From NCBI GenBank assembly GCA_050251575.1, contig JBFWMP010000006.1, positions 1-45,905 of the forward strand: a stretch of DNA of 45,905 nucleotides. Reading direction: 5' to 3'. The notes below the pieces were generated by a model. It saw only the letters and a program-made list of their open reading frames with translations. It was not told where the DNA came from and made no database searches. Within the stretch, counting starts at the first letter, position 1. The number at the start of each line of letters is the position of its first letter. Origin of the DNA: X23 sp050251575 (GTDB lineage: Bacteria > Bacillota > Clostridia > SK-Y3). Made by a program: the position numbers and the translations under genes. Below are positions 16,081 through 23,942 of this stretch, piece by piece.

Positions 16081-16845
16081 TTGATAGATGCACTTATTCT
16101 GGCGGGAGAAGATTTTGAAAGAAAAGGATTGGGAGTTAGTGTAAAGGCCCTTGTAGAGATACATGGAAAGCCTATGGTATATTATGTAATAGATGCGCTT
16201 AAGAAAAGTGGAATAATAGGTAAGATAGTGATGGTAGGACCTTCAAAGATCTTATATCCATTATTTCATGATCAGATAGATTGTATTATTGATGGAAAAC
16301 AATCAATGCTTGACAATGTGTTTGAAGGTATGCAGCATTTGGGTGTGGAAAGAAAAGTGCTTATCAGTACTTCGGATATTCCGATGTTGACAAGTGAGTG
16401 TATCAATGATTTTGTCGTGCAGGCTGAACAAGTTAATGCTGATTTATGTTATCCTATTGTGGATAAGGCAGTGAATGACTTAAGGTTTTCTGGGATAGAG
16501 CGTACTTATACAAAAATGAAAGAAGGCACATTTACCGGGGGCAACCTTTTTTATGTTAATCCATTGATTGTGAATAAATGTTGTAGTAAAGCACAGCAGT
16601 TAATCAACCATAGAAAAAATGTACTTAAGATGGCACAAATCTTGGGCTGGAAAACTCTTTTTTTGCTTTTTACAAAAAAGCTGAGTATTCAATATGCTGA
16701 GGAAAGGTTTTCCAGAATATTTGATATCAAAGCAAAAGCAATTATAAGCACGTTCCCAGAGCTGGCAAATGATGTTGATAAAATCTCAGATTTAAACTTT
16801 GTAAAAGAATACTTGTCAATAGGGCACAACTTAGAAGAATATTAA
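16081..16845 (+). CDS. MobA-like nucleotidyltransferase-family protein
   Basis: A 254-residue protein with a nucleotidyltransferase fold: ALILAGEDFERKGLGVSVKA followed by GKPMVYYVIDAL is the modified NTP-binding start, and STSDIPMLT supplies the DxP-type metal-binding Asp. The canonical G-G-x-S/G-x-R-M/G loop is altered here (AGEDFERKGLG). The C-terminal part (TFTGGNLFYVNP onward) is typical of a clostridial subfamily without known substrate. The start is TTG at 16081 with GCGGAGG upstream, three bases after the GntR stop, so these genes are co-translated. Sugar nucleotide or molybdopterin-type transfer is possible, but unproven. Confidence 0.78.
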   Translation: MIDALILAGEDFERKGLGVSVKALVEIHGKPMVYYVIDALKKSGIIGKIVMVGPSKILYPLFHDQIDCIIDGKQSMLDNVFEGMQHLGVERKVLISTSDIPMLTSECINDFVVQAEQVNADLCYPIVDKAVNDLRFSGIERTYTKMKEGTFTGGNLFYVNPLIVNKCCSKAQQLINHRKNVLKMAQILGWKTLFLLFTKKLSIQYAEERFSRIFDIKAKAIISTFPELANDVDKISDLNFVKEYLSIGHNLEEY

Positions 16846-16924
16846 ATATGTATTGAAATACATGTATGATTTCCCTTAATTATGTTAATACTTTTAGTAG
16901 AGACAAATAGGGGGAATTTTTATT

Positions 16925-17575
16925 ATGAAGAAAGTATTCTTGGCAGTAGTGATAGGAATAATATGTACCATGGTCATCAGTAATTATTCAGATACAGTAC
17001 AGGCAGATTTAGCAAATAATTTGGTTCGGTTTCATGTACTTGCGAATAGTGACTCGGAGGAAGACCAGGATTTAAAGCATCATGTCAGAGATAGGATTAT
17101 TAATGAGATGCAAGAACAGTTCGATGAGACTGAAAATATTGATGCTACGAAAGAGCTCATCAGGGCAAGTATTCCTCATATAGAAGAGGTCGCAAGGGAA
17201 GAAGTAAAGAAGTGGAATAAGGAATACGATATAGAAGTGACATTGGGAATGTATCCGTTTCCCACTAAGAAATATGGAGATGTAACCCTGCCGGCTGGAA
17301 ATTATGAGGCTCTTCGAGTTGTTATTGGTGAAGGAGAAGGTCAAAACTGGTGGTGTGTCCTTTTTCCTCCGTTATGTTTTGTGGATGCTACCCATGGAGT
17401 GATGCCTGACAATGCAAAGCAAAGGCTGAGAAATGTACTATCTGAAGAAGAATATAAAATAATCACTGCTGCAGATGAAAATGCCCATATTCCGGTAGAA
17501 ATAAAGTTTAAGATTGTTGAGTTGTGGCAGAAGTCTAAGATAAAAATTCAGACGGCATTTAATAAAATGGATTAA
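16925..17575 (+). CDS. spoIIR: Stage II sporulation protein R
   Basis: A 216-residue secreted signalling protein made in the forespore. It crosses to the intermembrane space and triggers SpoIIGA to process pro-sigma-E in the mother cell. The N-terminal signal anchor is FLAVVIGIICTMVI. Family motifs are VRFHVLANSDSEEDQDLKHHVRD, YPFPTKKYGDVTLPAGNYEALRV and GQNWWCVLFPPLCFVD. Length fits the family. GGGGGAA precedes the ATG by eight bases. In sporulating bacteria it is controlled by the forespore sigma-F; no sigma-F promoter was identified with certainty in the 79-base gap upstream. Confidence 0.95.
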   Translation: MKKVFLAVVIGIICTMVISNYSDTVQADLANNLVRFHVLANSDSEEDQDLKHHVRDRIINEMQEQFDETENIDATKELIRASIPHIEEVAREEVKKWNKEYDIEVTLGMYPFPTKKYGDVTLPAGNYEALRVVIGEGEGQNWWCVLFPPLCFVDATHGVMPDNAKQRLRNVLSEEEYKIITAADENAHIPVEIKFKIVELWQKSKIKIQTAFNKMD

Positions 17576-17600
17576 AGTGCTCCGAAAAGGGCACTTTTTT
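17574..17600 (+). terminator. Terminator after spoIIR
   Basis: AAGTGC-T-CC pairs with GG-GCACTT around GAAAA, followed by a T-run. The first base overlaps the stop codon. Confidence 0.85.
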
Positions 17601-17800
17601 ATATATGCGGGATAAACATATTACGCTATATCCTGTAGGCGCACGTTTTCATGCCTGTCCGGACTGGCGCAGAAATTAACCCCTGCAATGTAAAACCTCT
17701 TATACTTTCCATATTGTTTTAGATAATATATAATAAATAATAGAAAGAAGGTTCACTCAGAGATTTTACAATTCTAAATGACTTCTAAGGGGGGGAGACT

Positions 17801-18469
17801 TTGGACATACAAACAATTACAATAAGACTTCTATTAGCTGTGGTGTTAAGTGGGTTGATAGGGTTGGAGAGAGAAGATAAAAACCGCCCGGCAGGATTTA
17901 GGACGCATATACTTGTATGTGTAGGTTCAGCGATTGTCATGATTACTTCTGAGTTTATTTTTTATAAATATGGCAGTGTTGTCAATATGGATCCTGCAAG
18001 GTTAGGTGCACAAGTAATCAGCGGCATTGGCTTTTTGGGAGCGGGGACGATTATCAGGCAGGGAGCTAGTGTAAAAGGTCTTACAACTGCTGCAAGTTTA
18101 TGGGCTGTCGCCTGTGTCGGTTTGGCGGTAGGAATAGGATTCTATGAGGGTGCTGTTGCAGGTGCGATTATTATTTATCTTACGTTGATACTGCTTAGTA
18201 AATTTGGAGAAGCGCTGCACAAAAAGTCATCTCACTTGACTCTTTGGATAGAGATGGAGAACAGACCTGGCAAGATAGGTGAAATAGGAGTGTTAATGGG
18301 AAAATATGATGTCAGTATCAGAAACATTGAATTTGTTAGTGAAGAGATAGTTGATGAAAATGATATAATATTGCGGCTTACCTTAAAGCTGCCTCATGGG
18401 TTGACGGGTGAAAGGGTAATGAAAGAGGTCGCGCGTATTCATGGAATAAGCAAGGTGGAAGAAATATAG
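17801..18469 (+). CDS. MgtC/SapB-family membrane protein
   Basis: A 222-residue protein with four or five N-terminal membrane helices (about 1-135) and a C-terminal soluble ACT-like domain (about 142-222, beginning LWIEMENRPGKIGEIGVLMG). Family motifs are LSGLIGLEREDKNRPAGFRTH, LGAQVISGIGFLGAGTII and VKGLTTAASLWAVACVGLAVG. MgtC is needed for growth in low magnesium and inhibits the F-type ATP synthase in pathogens; the role in this organism is unknown. The start is TTG at 17801 after the strong site AAGGGGGGG. It stands alone, between the spoIIR terminator and the decarboxylase gene. Confidence 0.9.
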   Translation: MDIQTITIRLLLAVVLSGLIGLEREDKNRPAGFRTHILVCVGSAIVMITSEFIFYKYGSVVNMDPARLGAQVISGIGFLGAGTIIRQGASVKGLTTAASLWAVACVGLAVGIGFYEGAVAGAIIIYLTLILLSKFGEALHKKSSHLTLWIEMENRPGKIGEIGVLMGKYDVSIRNIEFVSEEIVDENDIILRLTLKLPHGLTGERVMKEVARIHGISKVEEI

Positions 18470-18593
18470 GTAATGACACGAGAAGAATATGACAGGTTCA
18501 AAATAAAAAAACTTGAAATCCAGGCTATTATACGTTAATATTGTATTTATGCAAAAAAACAGTTAAATATAAATGAGTATAAAGGTGATGCAA

Positions 18594-20051
18594 ATGAAAA
18601 GACTTGACCAATCGAAAACACCGCTATTTGATGCGCTTAAAAATTACATAGATCATAAGGTAATCCCTTTTCATGTGCCTGGGCATAAGCAAGGAAAAGG
18701 AATCGACGAATTCAGGGAATATGTAGGACACAGAGTATTGGAGATGGATGTAAATGGCATGGAGGATCTCGACAATGCCTGTAACCCGATAGGAGTAATC
18801 TTAGAATCAGAGAAACTATGTGCCCAAGCATTTGGGGCGCAAAACGCATATTTTTTAGTGAATGGGACGACTGCCGGGGTACAGGCCATGATTATGAGTA
18901 TGTGTGAGCCGGGTGATGAAATTATCATCCCTAGAAATGCTCATAAGTCTACTATCGGAGGAATCATTTTAAGTGGTGCTATTCCGGTATACATTCAACC
19001 TGAGATCAATGAGGACTTAGGCATTGCTATGGGTATTACTGAAGAAGCAGTAAAAAAGGCTATTAAGGATCACCCCTATGCAAAGGCAGTATTTATTATT
19101 AATCCAACCTATTACGGTGCGGTATCAGATATGAAAGCGATTGTAAGAATTGCTCATCGGCATAATATGGCAGTTTTAGTAGATGAAGCACATGGGGCGC
19201 ATATGTCGTTTCATGATGATTTTCCTCTAACAGCTATGGAAGTAGGTGCAGATATGAGTGCTGTGAGCTTGCATAAAACAGGGGGGTCGATGACACAAAG
19301 TTCGGTGCTGATTACTCGTGGAAATGTTATATCGCCGGAAGTGGTAAAACAGGTTATCAATTTGACGTATAGTACCAGTGCATCCTATGTATTAATGTCC
19401 TCTTTGGATGTAGCAAGAAAGCAGCTGGCGAACCAAGGTGCTGATATGCTGGAGCATACATTGGAATTGGCGCGATGGGCAAGAGAAGAAATAAACAAAA
19501 TAGAAGGTTTGTATGCTTTCGGTAAAGAACTGGTAGGCACGCCAGGATGTCATGATTTTGATGAGACAAAACTAGGGATTAATGTAAGAAAGCTTGGATA
19601 TACGGGTTATGAAATTGAGAAAAAGCTGAGGGCACAATATAATATTCAGATTGAGATGTCCGATCTCTATAATATCCTTGCGATAATAACGATTGGTGAT
19701 ACTAAAGAAGACCTTCAAGCTTTAGTGAATGCATTGAAAGATATTTCAGTGAAAACGGAAGTGCGAGAGGTAAAGAATGCTACGCGAGTGCCGCATAATC
19801 CGAGGCTTATTGTAAGCCCCAGGGATGCGTTCTATAGTCATAAGAAGAGTGTTCGTTTGGAGGATGCTGCCGGAGAAATTTCTGCCGAAATGATAATGGC
19901 ATATCCACCGGGTATTCCTGTTATATGCCCCGGAGAAAAGATAACAAAAGATATTATTGAATATGTTAATATTTTAAAAGAAGAGCATTGTCAGCTTCAG
20001 GGAACCGCAGATCCGTATGTAGATTATATCAGGGTATTGGGATCGGAGTAG
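18594..20051 (+). CDS. speA: Orn/Lys/Arg decarboxylase (PLP)
   Basis: A 485-residue PLP enzyme that decarboxylates arginine, lysine or ornithine, feeding polyamine synthesis. The N-terminal HVPGHKQGKG, the FLVNGTTAGVQAMI segment, the VDEAHGAH aspartate that holds PLP nitrogen, and SLHKTGGSMTQSS with the Schiff-base lysine are characteristic. It belongs to the short, Bacillus SpeA/YaaO-like group, lacking the wing domain of the acid-induced enzymes. The ATG at 18594 has AAAGGTGATG upstream; an in-frame ATG at 18573 has none. No antiporter gene is nearby, so a biosynthetic role is more likely than acid resistance. The substrate among the three amino acids is not certain. Confidence 0.88.
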   Translation: MKRLDQSKTPLFDALKNYIDHKVIPFHVPGHKQGKGIDEFREYVGHRVLEMDVNGMEDLDNACNPIGVILESEKLCAQAFGAQNAYFLVNGTTAGVQAMIMSMCEPGDEIIIPRNAHKSTIGGIILSGAIPVYIQPEINEDLGIAMGITEEAVKKAIKDHPYAKAVFIINPTYYGAVSDMKAIVRIAHRHNMAVLVDEAHGAHMSFHDDFPLTAMEVGADMSAVSLHKTGGSMTQSSVLITRGNVISPEVVKQVINLTYSTSASYVLMSSLDVARKQLANQGADMLEHTLELARWAREEINKIEGLYAFGKELVGTPGCHDFDETKLGINVRKLGYTGYEIEKKLRAQYNIQIEMSDLYNILAIITIGDTKEDLQALVNALKDISVKTEVREVKNATRVPHNPRLIVSPRDAFYSHKKSVRLEDAAGEISAEMIMAYPPGIPVICPGEKITKDIIEYVNILKEEHCQLQGTADPYVDYIRVLGSE

Positions 20052-20058
20052 TTGTTTG

Positions 20059-20103
20059 TATAGCAACAGACCCTGTACGAGTCGTACAGGGTCTGTTGCT
20101 ATA
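20059..20103. terminator. 22-bp perfect hairpin between convergent genes
   Basis: Positions 20059-20080 and 20082-20103 are exact inverted repeats with only one base between them (the real loop is then about seven bases). It starts TATAGCAACAGACCCTG. A second small stem, GTTATCC-TCA-GGATAAC, follows at 20104-20120. Both lie between speA and the convergent micro-protein gene, suiting a bidirectional terminator, though U-tracts are lacking. Confidence 0.6.
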
Positions 20104-20145
20104 GTTATCCTCAGGATAACGACTTCTAAGATTCACTTTTTATGG

Positions 20146-20271
20146 CTATTCTTTATCTATAGCTCCACATCCATAACCATAACCACGATCGTTATAGAAC
20201 AATAATATGAATAGAATAATGAACCATAAAATTTCGGACTCGCCATTAAAGATGCCATTGAAAAAACTCAT
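20146..20271 (-). CDS. 41-aa membrane micro-protein
   Basis: On the minus strand AAGGAGTGACATAAA precedes the ATG. The product starts MSFFNGIFNGESE, has one membrane helix (ILWFIILFILLFY) and ends with a Gly/Tyr-rich tail (NDRGYGYGCGAIDKE). Helix plus Gly-Tyr repeats recalls the small YjcZ-type sporulation peptides of Firmicutes, and the neighbouring gene has the same plan. It is short and diverges from the family, so the link to sporulation is inference. It converges on speA across a long hairpin. Confidence 0.65.
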   Translation of the reverse strand: MSFFNGIFNGESEILWFIILFILLFYNDRGYGYGCGAIDKE

Positions 20272-20354
20272 TTTATGTCACTCCTTACCACTAATTTAAT
20301 TTTAAGTATTTTGGTGTAATCTTTATGCAGATACTTCATTGGGCGTTATTCTAA

Positions 20355-20465
20355 TTAGTAGCCGTATCTGCCAGTACCGTTGCAGAAAAAGAAGAAGACA
20401 AACAAGATAACGATGATCCAGATCCATTCATCACCAAATCCATAGAATCCTTTAGTCTCAGACAT
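20355..20465 (-). CDS. 36-aa membrane micro-protein
   Basis: Minus-strand ORF with AAAGGGGGTTAGAAA before the ATG. The product starts MSETKGFYGFGDEWI, carries a membrane helix (WIIVILFVFFFF) and ends CNGTGRYGY. It is 83 bases upstream of the 41-residue gene on the same strand and shares its layout: polar start, single helix, Gly/Tyr tail. The pair is probably an ancient duplication and one transcript. YjcZ-like sporulation peptides have a comparable plan; the assignment is tentative. Confidence 0.65.
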   Translation of the reverse strand: MSETKGFYGFGDEWIWIIVILFVFFFFCNGTGRYGY

Positions 20466-20582
20466 TTTCTAACCCCCTTTAAAGGTATTTTCATTAATAT
20501 ACTATGCGGCTGATGGTCATAAGGTTACAAATAAAGATTGTAGAGTAGATTGATAAATTACAAAATAAAGAAAGATAATATA

Positions 20583-20611
20583 TAGACGAATAATACGGAA
20601 AAAGATATAAT
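20583..20611 (+). promoter_or_regulatory. Promoter of the riboswitch-controlled cobalt operon
   Basis: TAGACG, 17-base spacer, TATAAT; a start of transcription near 20618 would place the riboswitch at the 5' end. Confidence 0.6.
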
Positions 20612-20626
20612 AAAATAATGAAAAAG

Positions 20627-20771
20627 ATACAGGTGCATACTTAATAGGGAAGCAGGTGTAAATCCTGCACGGTCCCGCCACTGTATGGAGAAGCAGACTT
20701 GCATGATGCCACTGGGAAACTGGGAAGGCGCAAAGCTGTGATGAATCCGAGTCAGGAAACCTGCCTGTATT
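20627..20771 (+). promoter_or_regulatory. Cobalamin riboswitch
   Basis: The conserved landmarks of the adenosylcobalamin aptamer are present in order: ATACAGGTGC, AATAGGGAAGCAGGTG, AATCCTGCACGGTCCCGCC, ACTGTA, GCCACTGGGAAACTGGGAAGG, GATGAATCCGAGTCAGGA, and closing CCTGCCTGTAT pairing with the start. The ribosome binding site GGGGAGGG of cbiM lies 25 bases beyond. No U-tract terminator is visible, so control of translation start is more likely than attenuation. When cobalamin is high it should shut the cobalt importer. Confidence 0.95.
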
Positions 20772-20811
20772 TTAATAACTTCACCTTACGAGTGATGGGG
20801 AGGGTATCAAA

Positions 20812-21561
20812 ATGGTAAGAAGAATGTTAGTAAAGATGACTGCGTTTTTATTCCTATTCCTGCTTATTCCAGTATCCGCATATGCAATGCATATTATGGA
20901 AGGCTTTTTGCCTATAGGATGGGCAGTTTTATGGGCAGTTATTGCGTTACCTTTTATAGTACTTGGTGTAGTTAGAATTAATAAGTTAGTCAAGGAAAGT
21001 CCCAATATTAAAATGTTATTAGCATTAGCTGGAGCTTTTGTATTTGTATTATCCGCGTTAAAGCTCCCTTCTGTAACAGGAAGCTGTTCTCACCCCACCG
21101 GAGTTGGATTATCGGCGATTCTTTTCGGACCTACGGTAACCTCGGTTTTAGGGCTTATCGTACTTGTTTTTCAGGCAATTCTATTGGCACATGGAGGAAT
21201 TACTACTTTAGGTGCGAATGTATTTTCTATGGCTATTGCAGGTCCTATTATTGCATTTTTAGTTTATAAAACAATAAAAGGGACAGGTGGCAGTAATGCT
21301 GTTGCTGTATTTTTTTCAGCTGCCCTAGGGAATTTGTTCACGTATATAGTTACAGCCGTGCAGCTTGCTCTTGCGTTTCCTGATCCGATAAGAGGTTTTG
21401 CAGCATCACTTGGTAAATTTATGACTGTGTTTGCAGTGACTCAGATACCTTTGGCAATCAGCGAAGGAATACTGACTGTCGTGATTTTTAATATATTATA
21501 CGCCTATAATAATAAGGAGCTTCAGCAGTTAAAGGTATTGAGCAAGGAGATGAGAATATGA
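20812..21561 (+). CDS. cbiM: Cobalt importer substrate-binding membrane subunit CbiM
   Basis: A 249-residue polytopic membrane protein. A signal peptide ending SAYA (residue 25) is followed by MHIMEGFLP, so cleavage exposes a new N-terminal Met-His, the metal-chelating start known for CbiM/NikM. Further motifs are SVTGSCSHPTGVGLSAILFGP, with a second His in the metal site, and LLAHGGITTLGANVFSM. The ATG follows GGGGAGGG just after the cobalamin riboswitch, and the stop overlaps cbiN by four bases. It starts a cbiMNQO operon. The riboswitch argues for cobalt rather than nickel. Confidence 0.96.
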   Translation: MVRRMLVKMTAFLFLFLLIPVSAYAMHIMEGFLPIGWAVLWAVIALPFIVLGVVRINKLVKESPNIKMLLALAGAFVFVLSALKLPSVTGSCSHPTGVGLSAILFGPTVTSVLGLIVLVFQAILLAHGGITTLGANVFSMAIAGPIIAFLVYKTIKGTGGSNAVAVFFSAALGNLFTYIVTAVQLALAFPDPIRGFAASLGKFMTVFAVTQIPLAISEGILTVVIFNILYAYNNKELQQLKVLSKEMRI

Positions 21562-21863
21562 AGGAAAACAAAGGATTGTTGAAAAATAATCTTCTTCTTC
21601 TTTTATTAGTTGTTGTGATCGCTGTGTTACCGTTGATTCTTGTTCAGAATGCTGAGTTCGGCGGTGCTGATGGAGAAGCGGAAGGGATTATATTAGCAAT
21701 AAATCCAGACTACGAACCTTGGTTTCATTCTATTATTGAGCCTGCGAGTGGGGAAATAGAAAGTCTCTTGTTTGCACTTCAGGCAGTATTAGGTTCAGCA
21801 GTGATTTTTTATTACATAGGTTATGTTACAGGTAAGAAAAAAGGAATGGAGCAAGCTTCATGA
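21558..21863 (+). CDS. cbiN: Cobalt importer subunit CbiN
   Basis: A 101-residue protein with two membrane helices (about 10-28 and 70-90) and an extracytoplasmic loop containing FGGADGEAEGIIL and NPDYEPWF, the CbiN signature. CbiN helps load metal onto CbiM. It overlaps cbiM and cbiQ by four bases each (ATGA), so the three are translationally coupled. Confidence 0.95.
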   Translation: MKENKGLLKNNLLLLLLVVVIAVLPLILVQNAEFGGADGEAEGIILAINPDYEPWFHSIIEPASGEIESLLFALQAVLGSAVIFYYIGYVTGKKKGMEQAS

Positions 21864-22624
21864 TTTTTTTTGATACTTACGCATATAACAACAAGCTTAA
21901 AGCAAGTCCGGTTGAAAAGTGTATTTTTGCGATTTTAACAATGGGAATATGTCTTGCAAGCAAATCAATCACCGTACCGGCTTTAGTAATCCTGATGATG
22001 TCAGCGATTACAATAGCAAAAGCAAGGGTGCCTGCCGGCTATTATATTAAGATGCTTCTATTGCCGCTATCTTTTCTGTTAATCAGTGTATGTACTATTT
22101 TGATTACCTTCGTTGACGGTCGAGAGAATATATTGATAAGCTTCTATATATTTGATTATCTTTTAGGTATTACGGCTGAAGGAATAGAGACTGCTTTTAA
22201 CCTTATCTTTAAGTCTCTGGGTGCAGTTTGTTGTTTGTACTTTTTAACAGTTACTACCCCGATGATACAGATTATGTCAGTTTTAAGAAAGATAAAGTGT
22301 CCATCCATCATCGTTGAGCTAATGGGACTGATCTATAAATTAATTTTTGTTTTGATTGAGACTGCGGAAAGAATCTATATTTCACAAGATGCGCGTTTGG
22401 GATATCGTTCTATCAAGCGAGGTTACCATTCATTAGCACAGCTTGCTTCAACACTATTCGTAAGATCTCTTTATCGTTCTAATGCTCTTTACATAAGCTT
22501 AGAAGCGAGAGGATATGATGGTGAACTCATGGTATTGGAAGAGAAGTATCACTATTACTTTCACAACATTTTAGCGATCATTATTATTGATGGCGGACTT
22601 GTATTATTGCTTTTTGTTTTATAA
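21860..22624 (+). CDS. cbiQ: Cobalt importer transmembrane subunit CbiQ
   Basis: The 254-residue T-component, with five or so membrane helices. The start FFDTYAYNNKLKASPVEKCIFA and the coupling motifs SQDARLGYRSIKRG and SLEARGYDGEL (Ala-Arg-Gly in the second) contact the CbiO ATPase. It starts within the cbiN stop and is followed after 38 bases by cbiO. It is only distantly like the CbiQ at 5.7 kb, so the two importers are not a recent duplication. Confidence 0.94.
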   Translation: MIFFDTYAYNNKLKASPVEKCIFAILTMGICLASKSITVPALVILMMSAITIAKARVPAGYYIKMLLLPLSFLLISVCTILITFVDGRENILISFYIFDYLLGITAEGIETAFNLIFKSLGAVCCLYFLTVTTPMIQIMSVLRKIKCPSIIVELMGLIYKLIFVLIETAERIYISQDARLGYRSIKRGYHSLAQLASTLFVRSLYRSNALYISLEARGYDGELMVLEEKYHYYFHNILAIIIIDGGLVLLLFVL

Positions 22625-22662
22625 TATATAGGCATTACAGACTATAGCTTGGAGTGGTTTAT

Positions 22663-23490
22663 TTGAAGCAGTATATTTTAGAGACCGAAGATTTAGAATT
22701 TGATTATCCTGATGGGACAAAAGCATTAAGAGGTGTTAACATTAAAATAGAGCAGGGTAAAAAAGTTGCAGTATTAGGCTCAAACGGGGCGGGGAAATCT
22801 ACCCTGTTTTTGCATTTTAATGGGATTTATGAGCCATCAAAAGGAAAGATAAAATACAAGGGAAAAGACATCGGTTATAGACGGGCAGACCTGATGGCAC
22901 TGCGAAAGGATATAGGAATTGTGTTCCAAGATCCCGACTCTCAGCTTTTTTCAGCAAGTGTATTTCAGGAAGTCTCCTTTGGTCCAATGAATTTAAAATT
23001 AAATAAAGAAGAAGTAGAAAGAAGAGTAAATAAGGTGATGGAGGAGACCGGCATCAGTTTATTAAGAGATAAACCCACTCATTTTTTAAGTCACGGTCAG
23101 AAGAAGAGGGTATGCATTGCAGATATTTTGGCGATGGAGCCGGAAGTAATCATTTTTGATGAACCAACGGACTCTTTGGATCCGATGCATACGGATGACA
23201 TGATGAAGCTTTTTGACAGGTTGAATGAACAAGGGAAGACTATTATATTTTCTACTCATGATATTAACAGGGTATATTCGTGGGCGGATTACATATTTAT
23301 ATTGAAGGATGGGAAAGTATTTTCAGAAGGGACAAGCCAACAAATCTTTACGGATGATATTCTTCTGCAAGATGCAGGATTGACAAAGCCATGGGTTCTT
23401 GAAGTCTATGAAAGATTAGAGAAAAAAGGAGTTATTCCAAAAAATCTTAAGGCACCCAAAAACAAGGAAGAATTGTTCAACATGATATAG
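22663..23490 (+). CDS. cbiO: Cobalt importer ATPase CbiO
   Basis: A 275-residue ABC ATPase: Walker A GSNGAGKSTLF, Q-loop FQDPDSQLFS, Walker B VIIFDEPTDSLDP, and H-loop STHDI. The signature is LSHGQKKRV, with His in place of the first Gly of LSGGQ. TTG at 22663 is the likely start because GGAGTGG is seven bases before it; GTG at 22654 lies inside that site. It completes a cbiMNQO operon and is followed 12 bases later by the cobaltochelatase gene. Confidence 0.94.
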   Translation: MKQYILETEDLEFDYPDGTKALRGVNIKIEQGKKVAVLGSNGAGKSTLFLHFNGIYEPSKGKIKYKGKDIGYRRADLMALRKDIGIVFQDPDSQLFSASVFQEVSFGPMNLKLNKEEVERRVNKVMEETGISLLRDKPTHFLSHGQKKRVCIADILAMEPEVIIFDEPTDSLDPMHTDDMMKLFDRLNEQGKTIIFSTHDINRVYSWADYIFILKDGKVFSEGTSQQIFTDDILLQDAGLTKPWVLEVYERLEKKGVIPKNLKAPKNKEELFNMI

Positions 23491-23502
23491 GAGGAGTATG
23501 TT

Positions 23503-23868
23503 TTGAATAAAGGGATATTAGTCATTGGACATGGAAGCAGGGCACAGGAGGCACAGGACATTTTTGAAAATATAGTAGAAAAGCTTAAGGCAAAGGGATA
23601 TCAGAATGTCGAAGGAGCCCATATGGAGCTGGCAAAGCCGGATATCAGCCAGGCAATTGCAAAGCTGGCAGCGCAGGGAGTGGATACTGTGGTAGCTATG
23701 CCGTTATTTATTTACAGTGGCATTCATATTAAAGAGGATATTCCTCAAATTTTGAAAGAAGTAGGCAGGGATTATCCGCAAGTCACTATAAAGATGGGAA
23801 AGGTTTTGGGTGATGATGACCTGCTGGTAAGCTTGTTGGAGAAGAGAATACAAGAAATAATTGCATAA
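23503..23868 (+). CDS. cbiX: Small sirohydrochlorin cobaltochelatase (CbiX-short)
   Basis: A 121-residue single-domain chelatase that inserts Co2+ into sirohydrochlorin at the start of anaerobic cobalamin synthesis; two copies form a dimer. The active-site histidines are in VIGHGSRAQEAQ and FIYSGIHIKEDIP. Length fits the short CbiX class. TTG start with GGAGGAG eight bases upstream, 12 bases after cbiO and so under the same cobalamin riboswitch. Cobalt import and the first cobalt-using step are thus controlled together. Confidence 0.92.
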   Translation: MNKGILVIGHGSRAQEAQDIFENIVEKLKAKGYQNVEGAHMELAKPDISQAIAKLAAQGVDTVVAMPLFIYSGIHIKEDIPQILKEVGRDYPQVTIKMGKVLGDDDLLVSLLEKRIQEIIA

Positions 23869-23885
23869 TTGCTGTATCAATAATG

Positions 23886-23935
23886 CACTCCATTTCATAT
23901 TTTAAAAATAGGAGTATGAAATAAGAAATGGAGTG
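23886..23935 (+). promoter_or_regulatory. Alternative hairpins over the ytaF start region
   Basis: CACTCCATTTC (23886-23896) pairs perfectly with GAAATGGAGTG (23925-23935), which contains the GGAG and one candidate start of the next gene. The same left arm can instead pair its ATTTCATA with TATGAAAT (23915-23922). The two folds exclude each other, which could act as a switch or simply be a terminator for the cobalt operon. Confidence 0.45.
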
Positions 23936-23942
23936 GACGACA

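Noticed and set aside
18473..18538. 21-residue ORF (MTREEYDRFKIKKLEIQAI...) after the MgtC gene
   Set aside because: It has no ribosome binding site of its own and is too short to judge; may be chance in the gap before speA.
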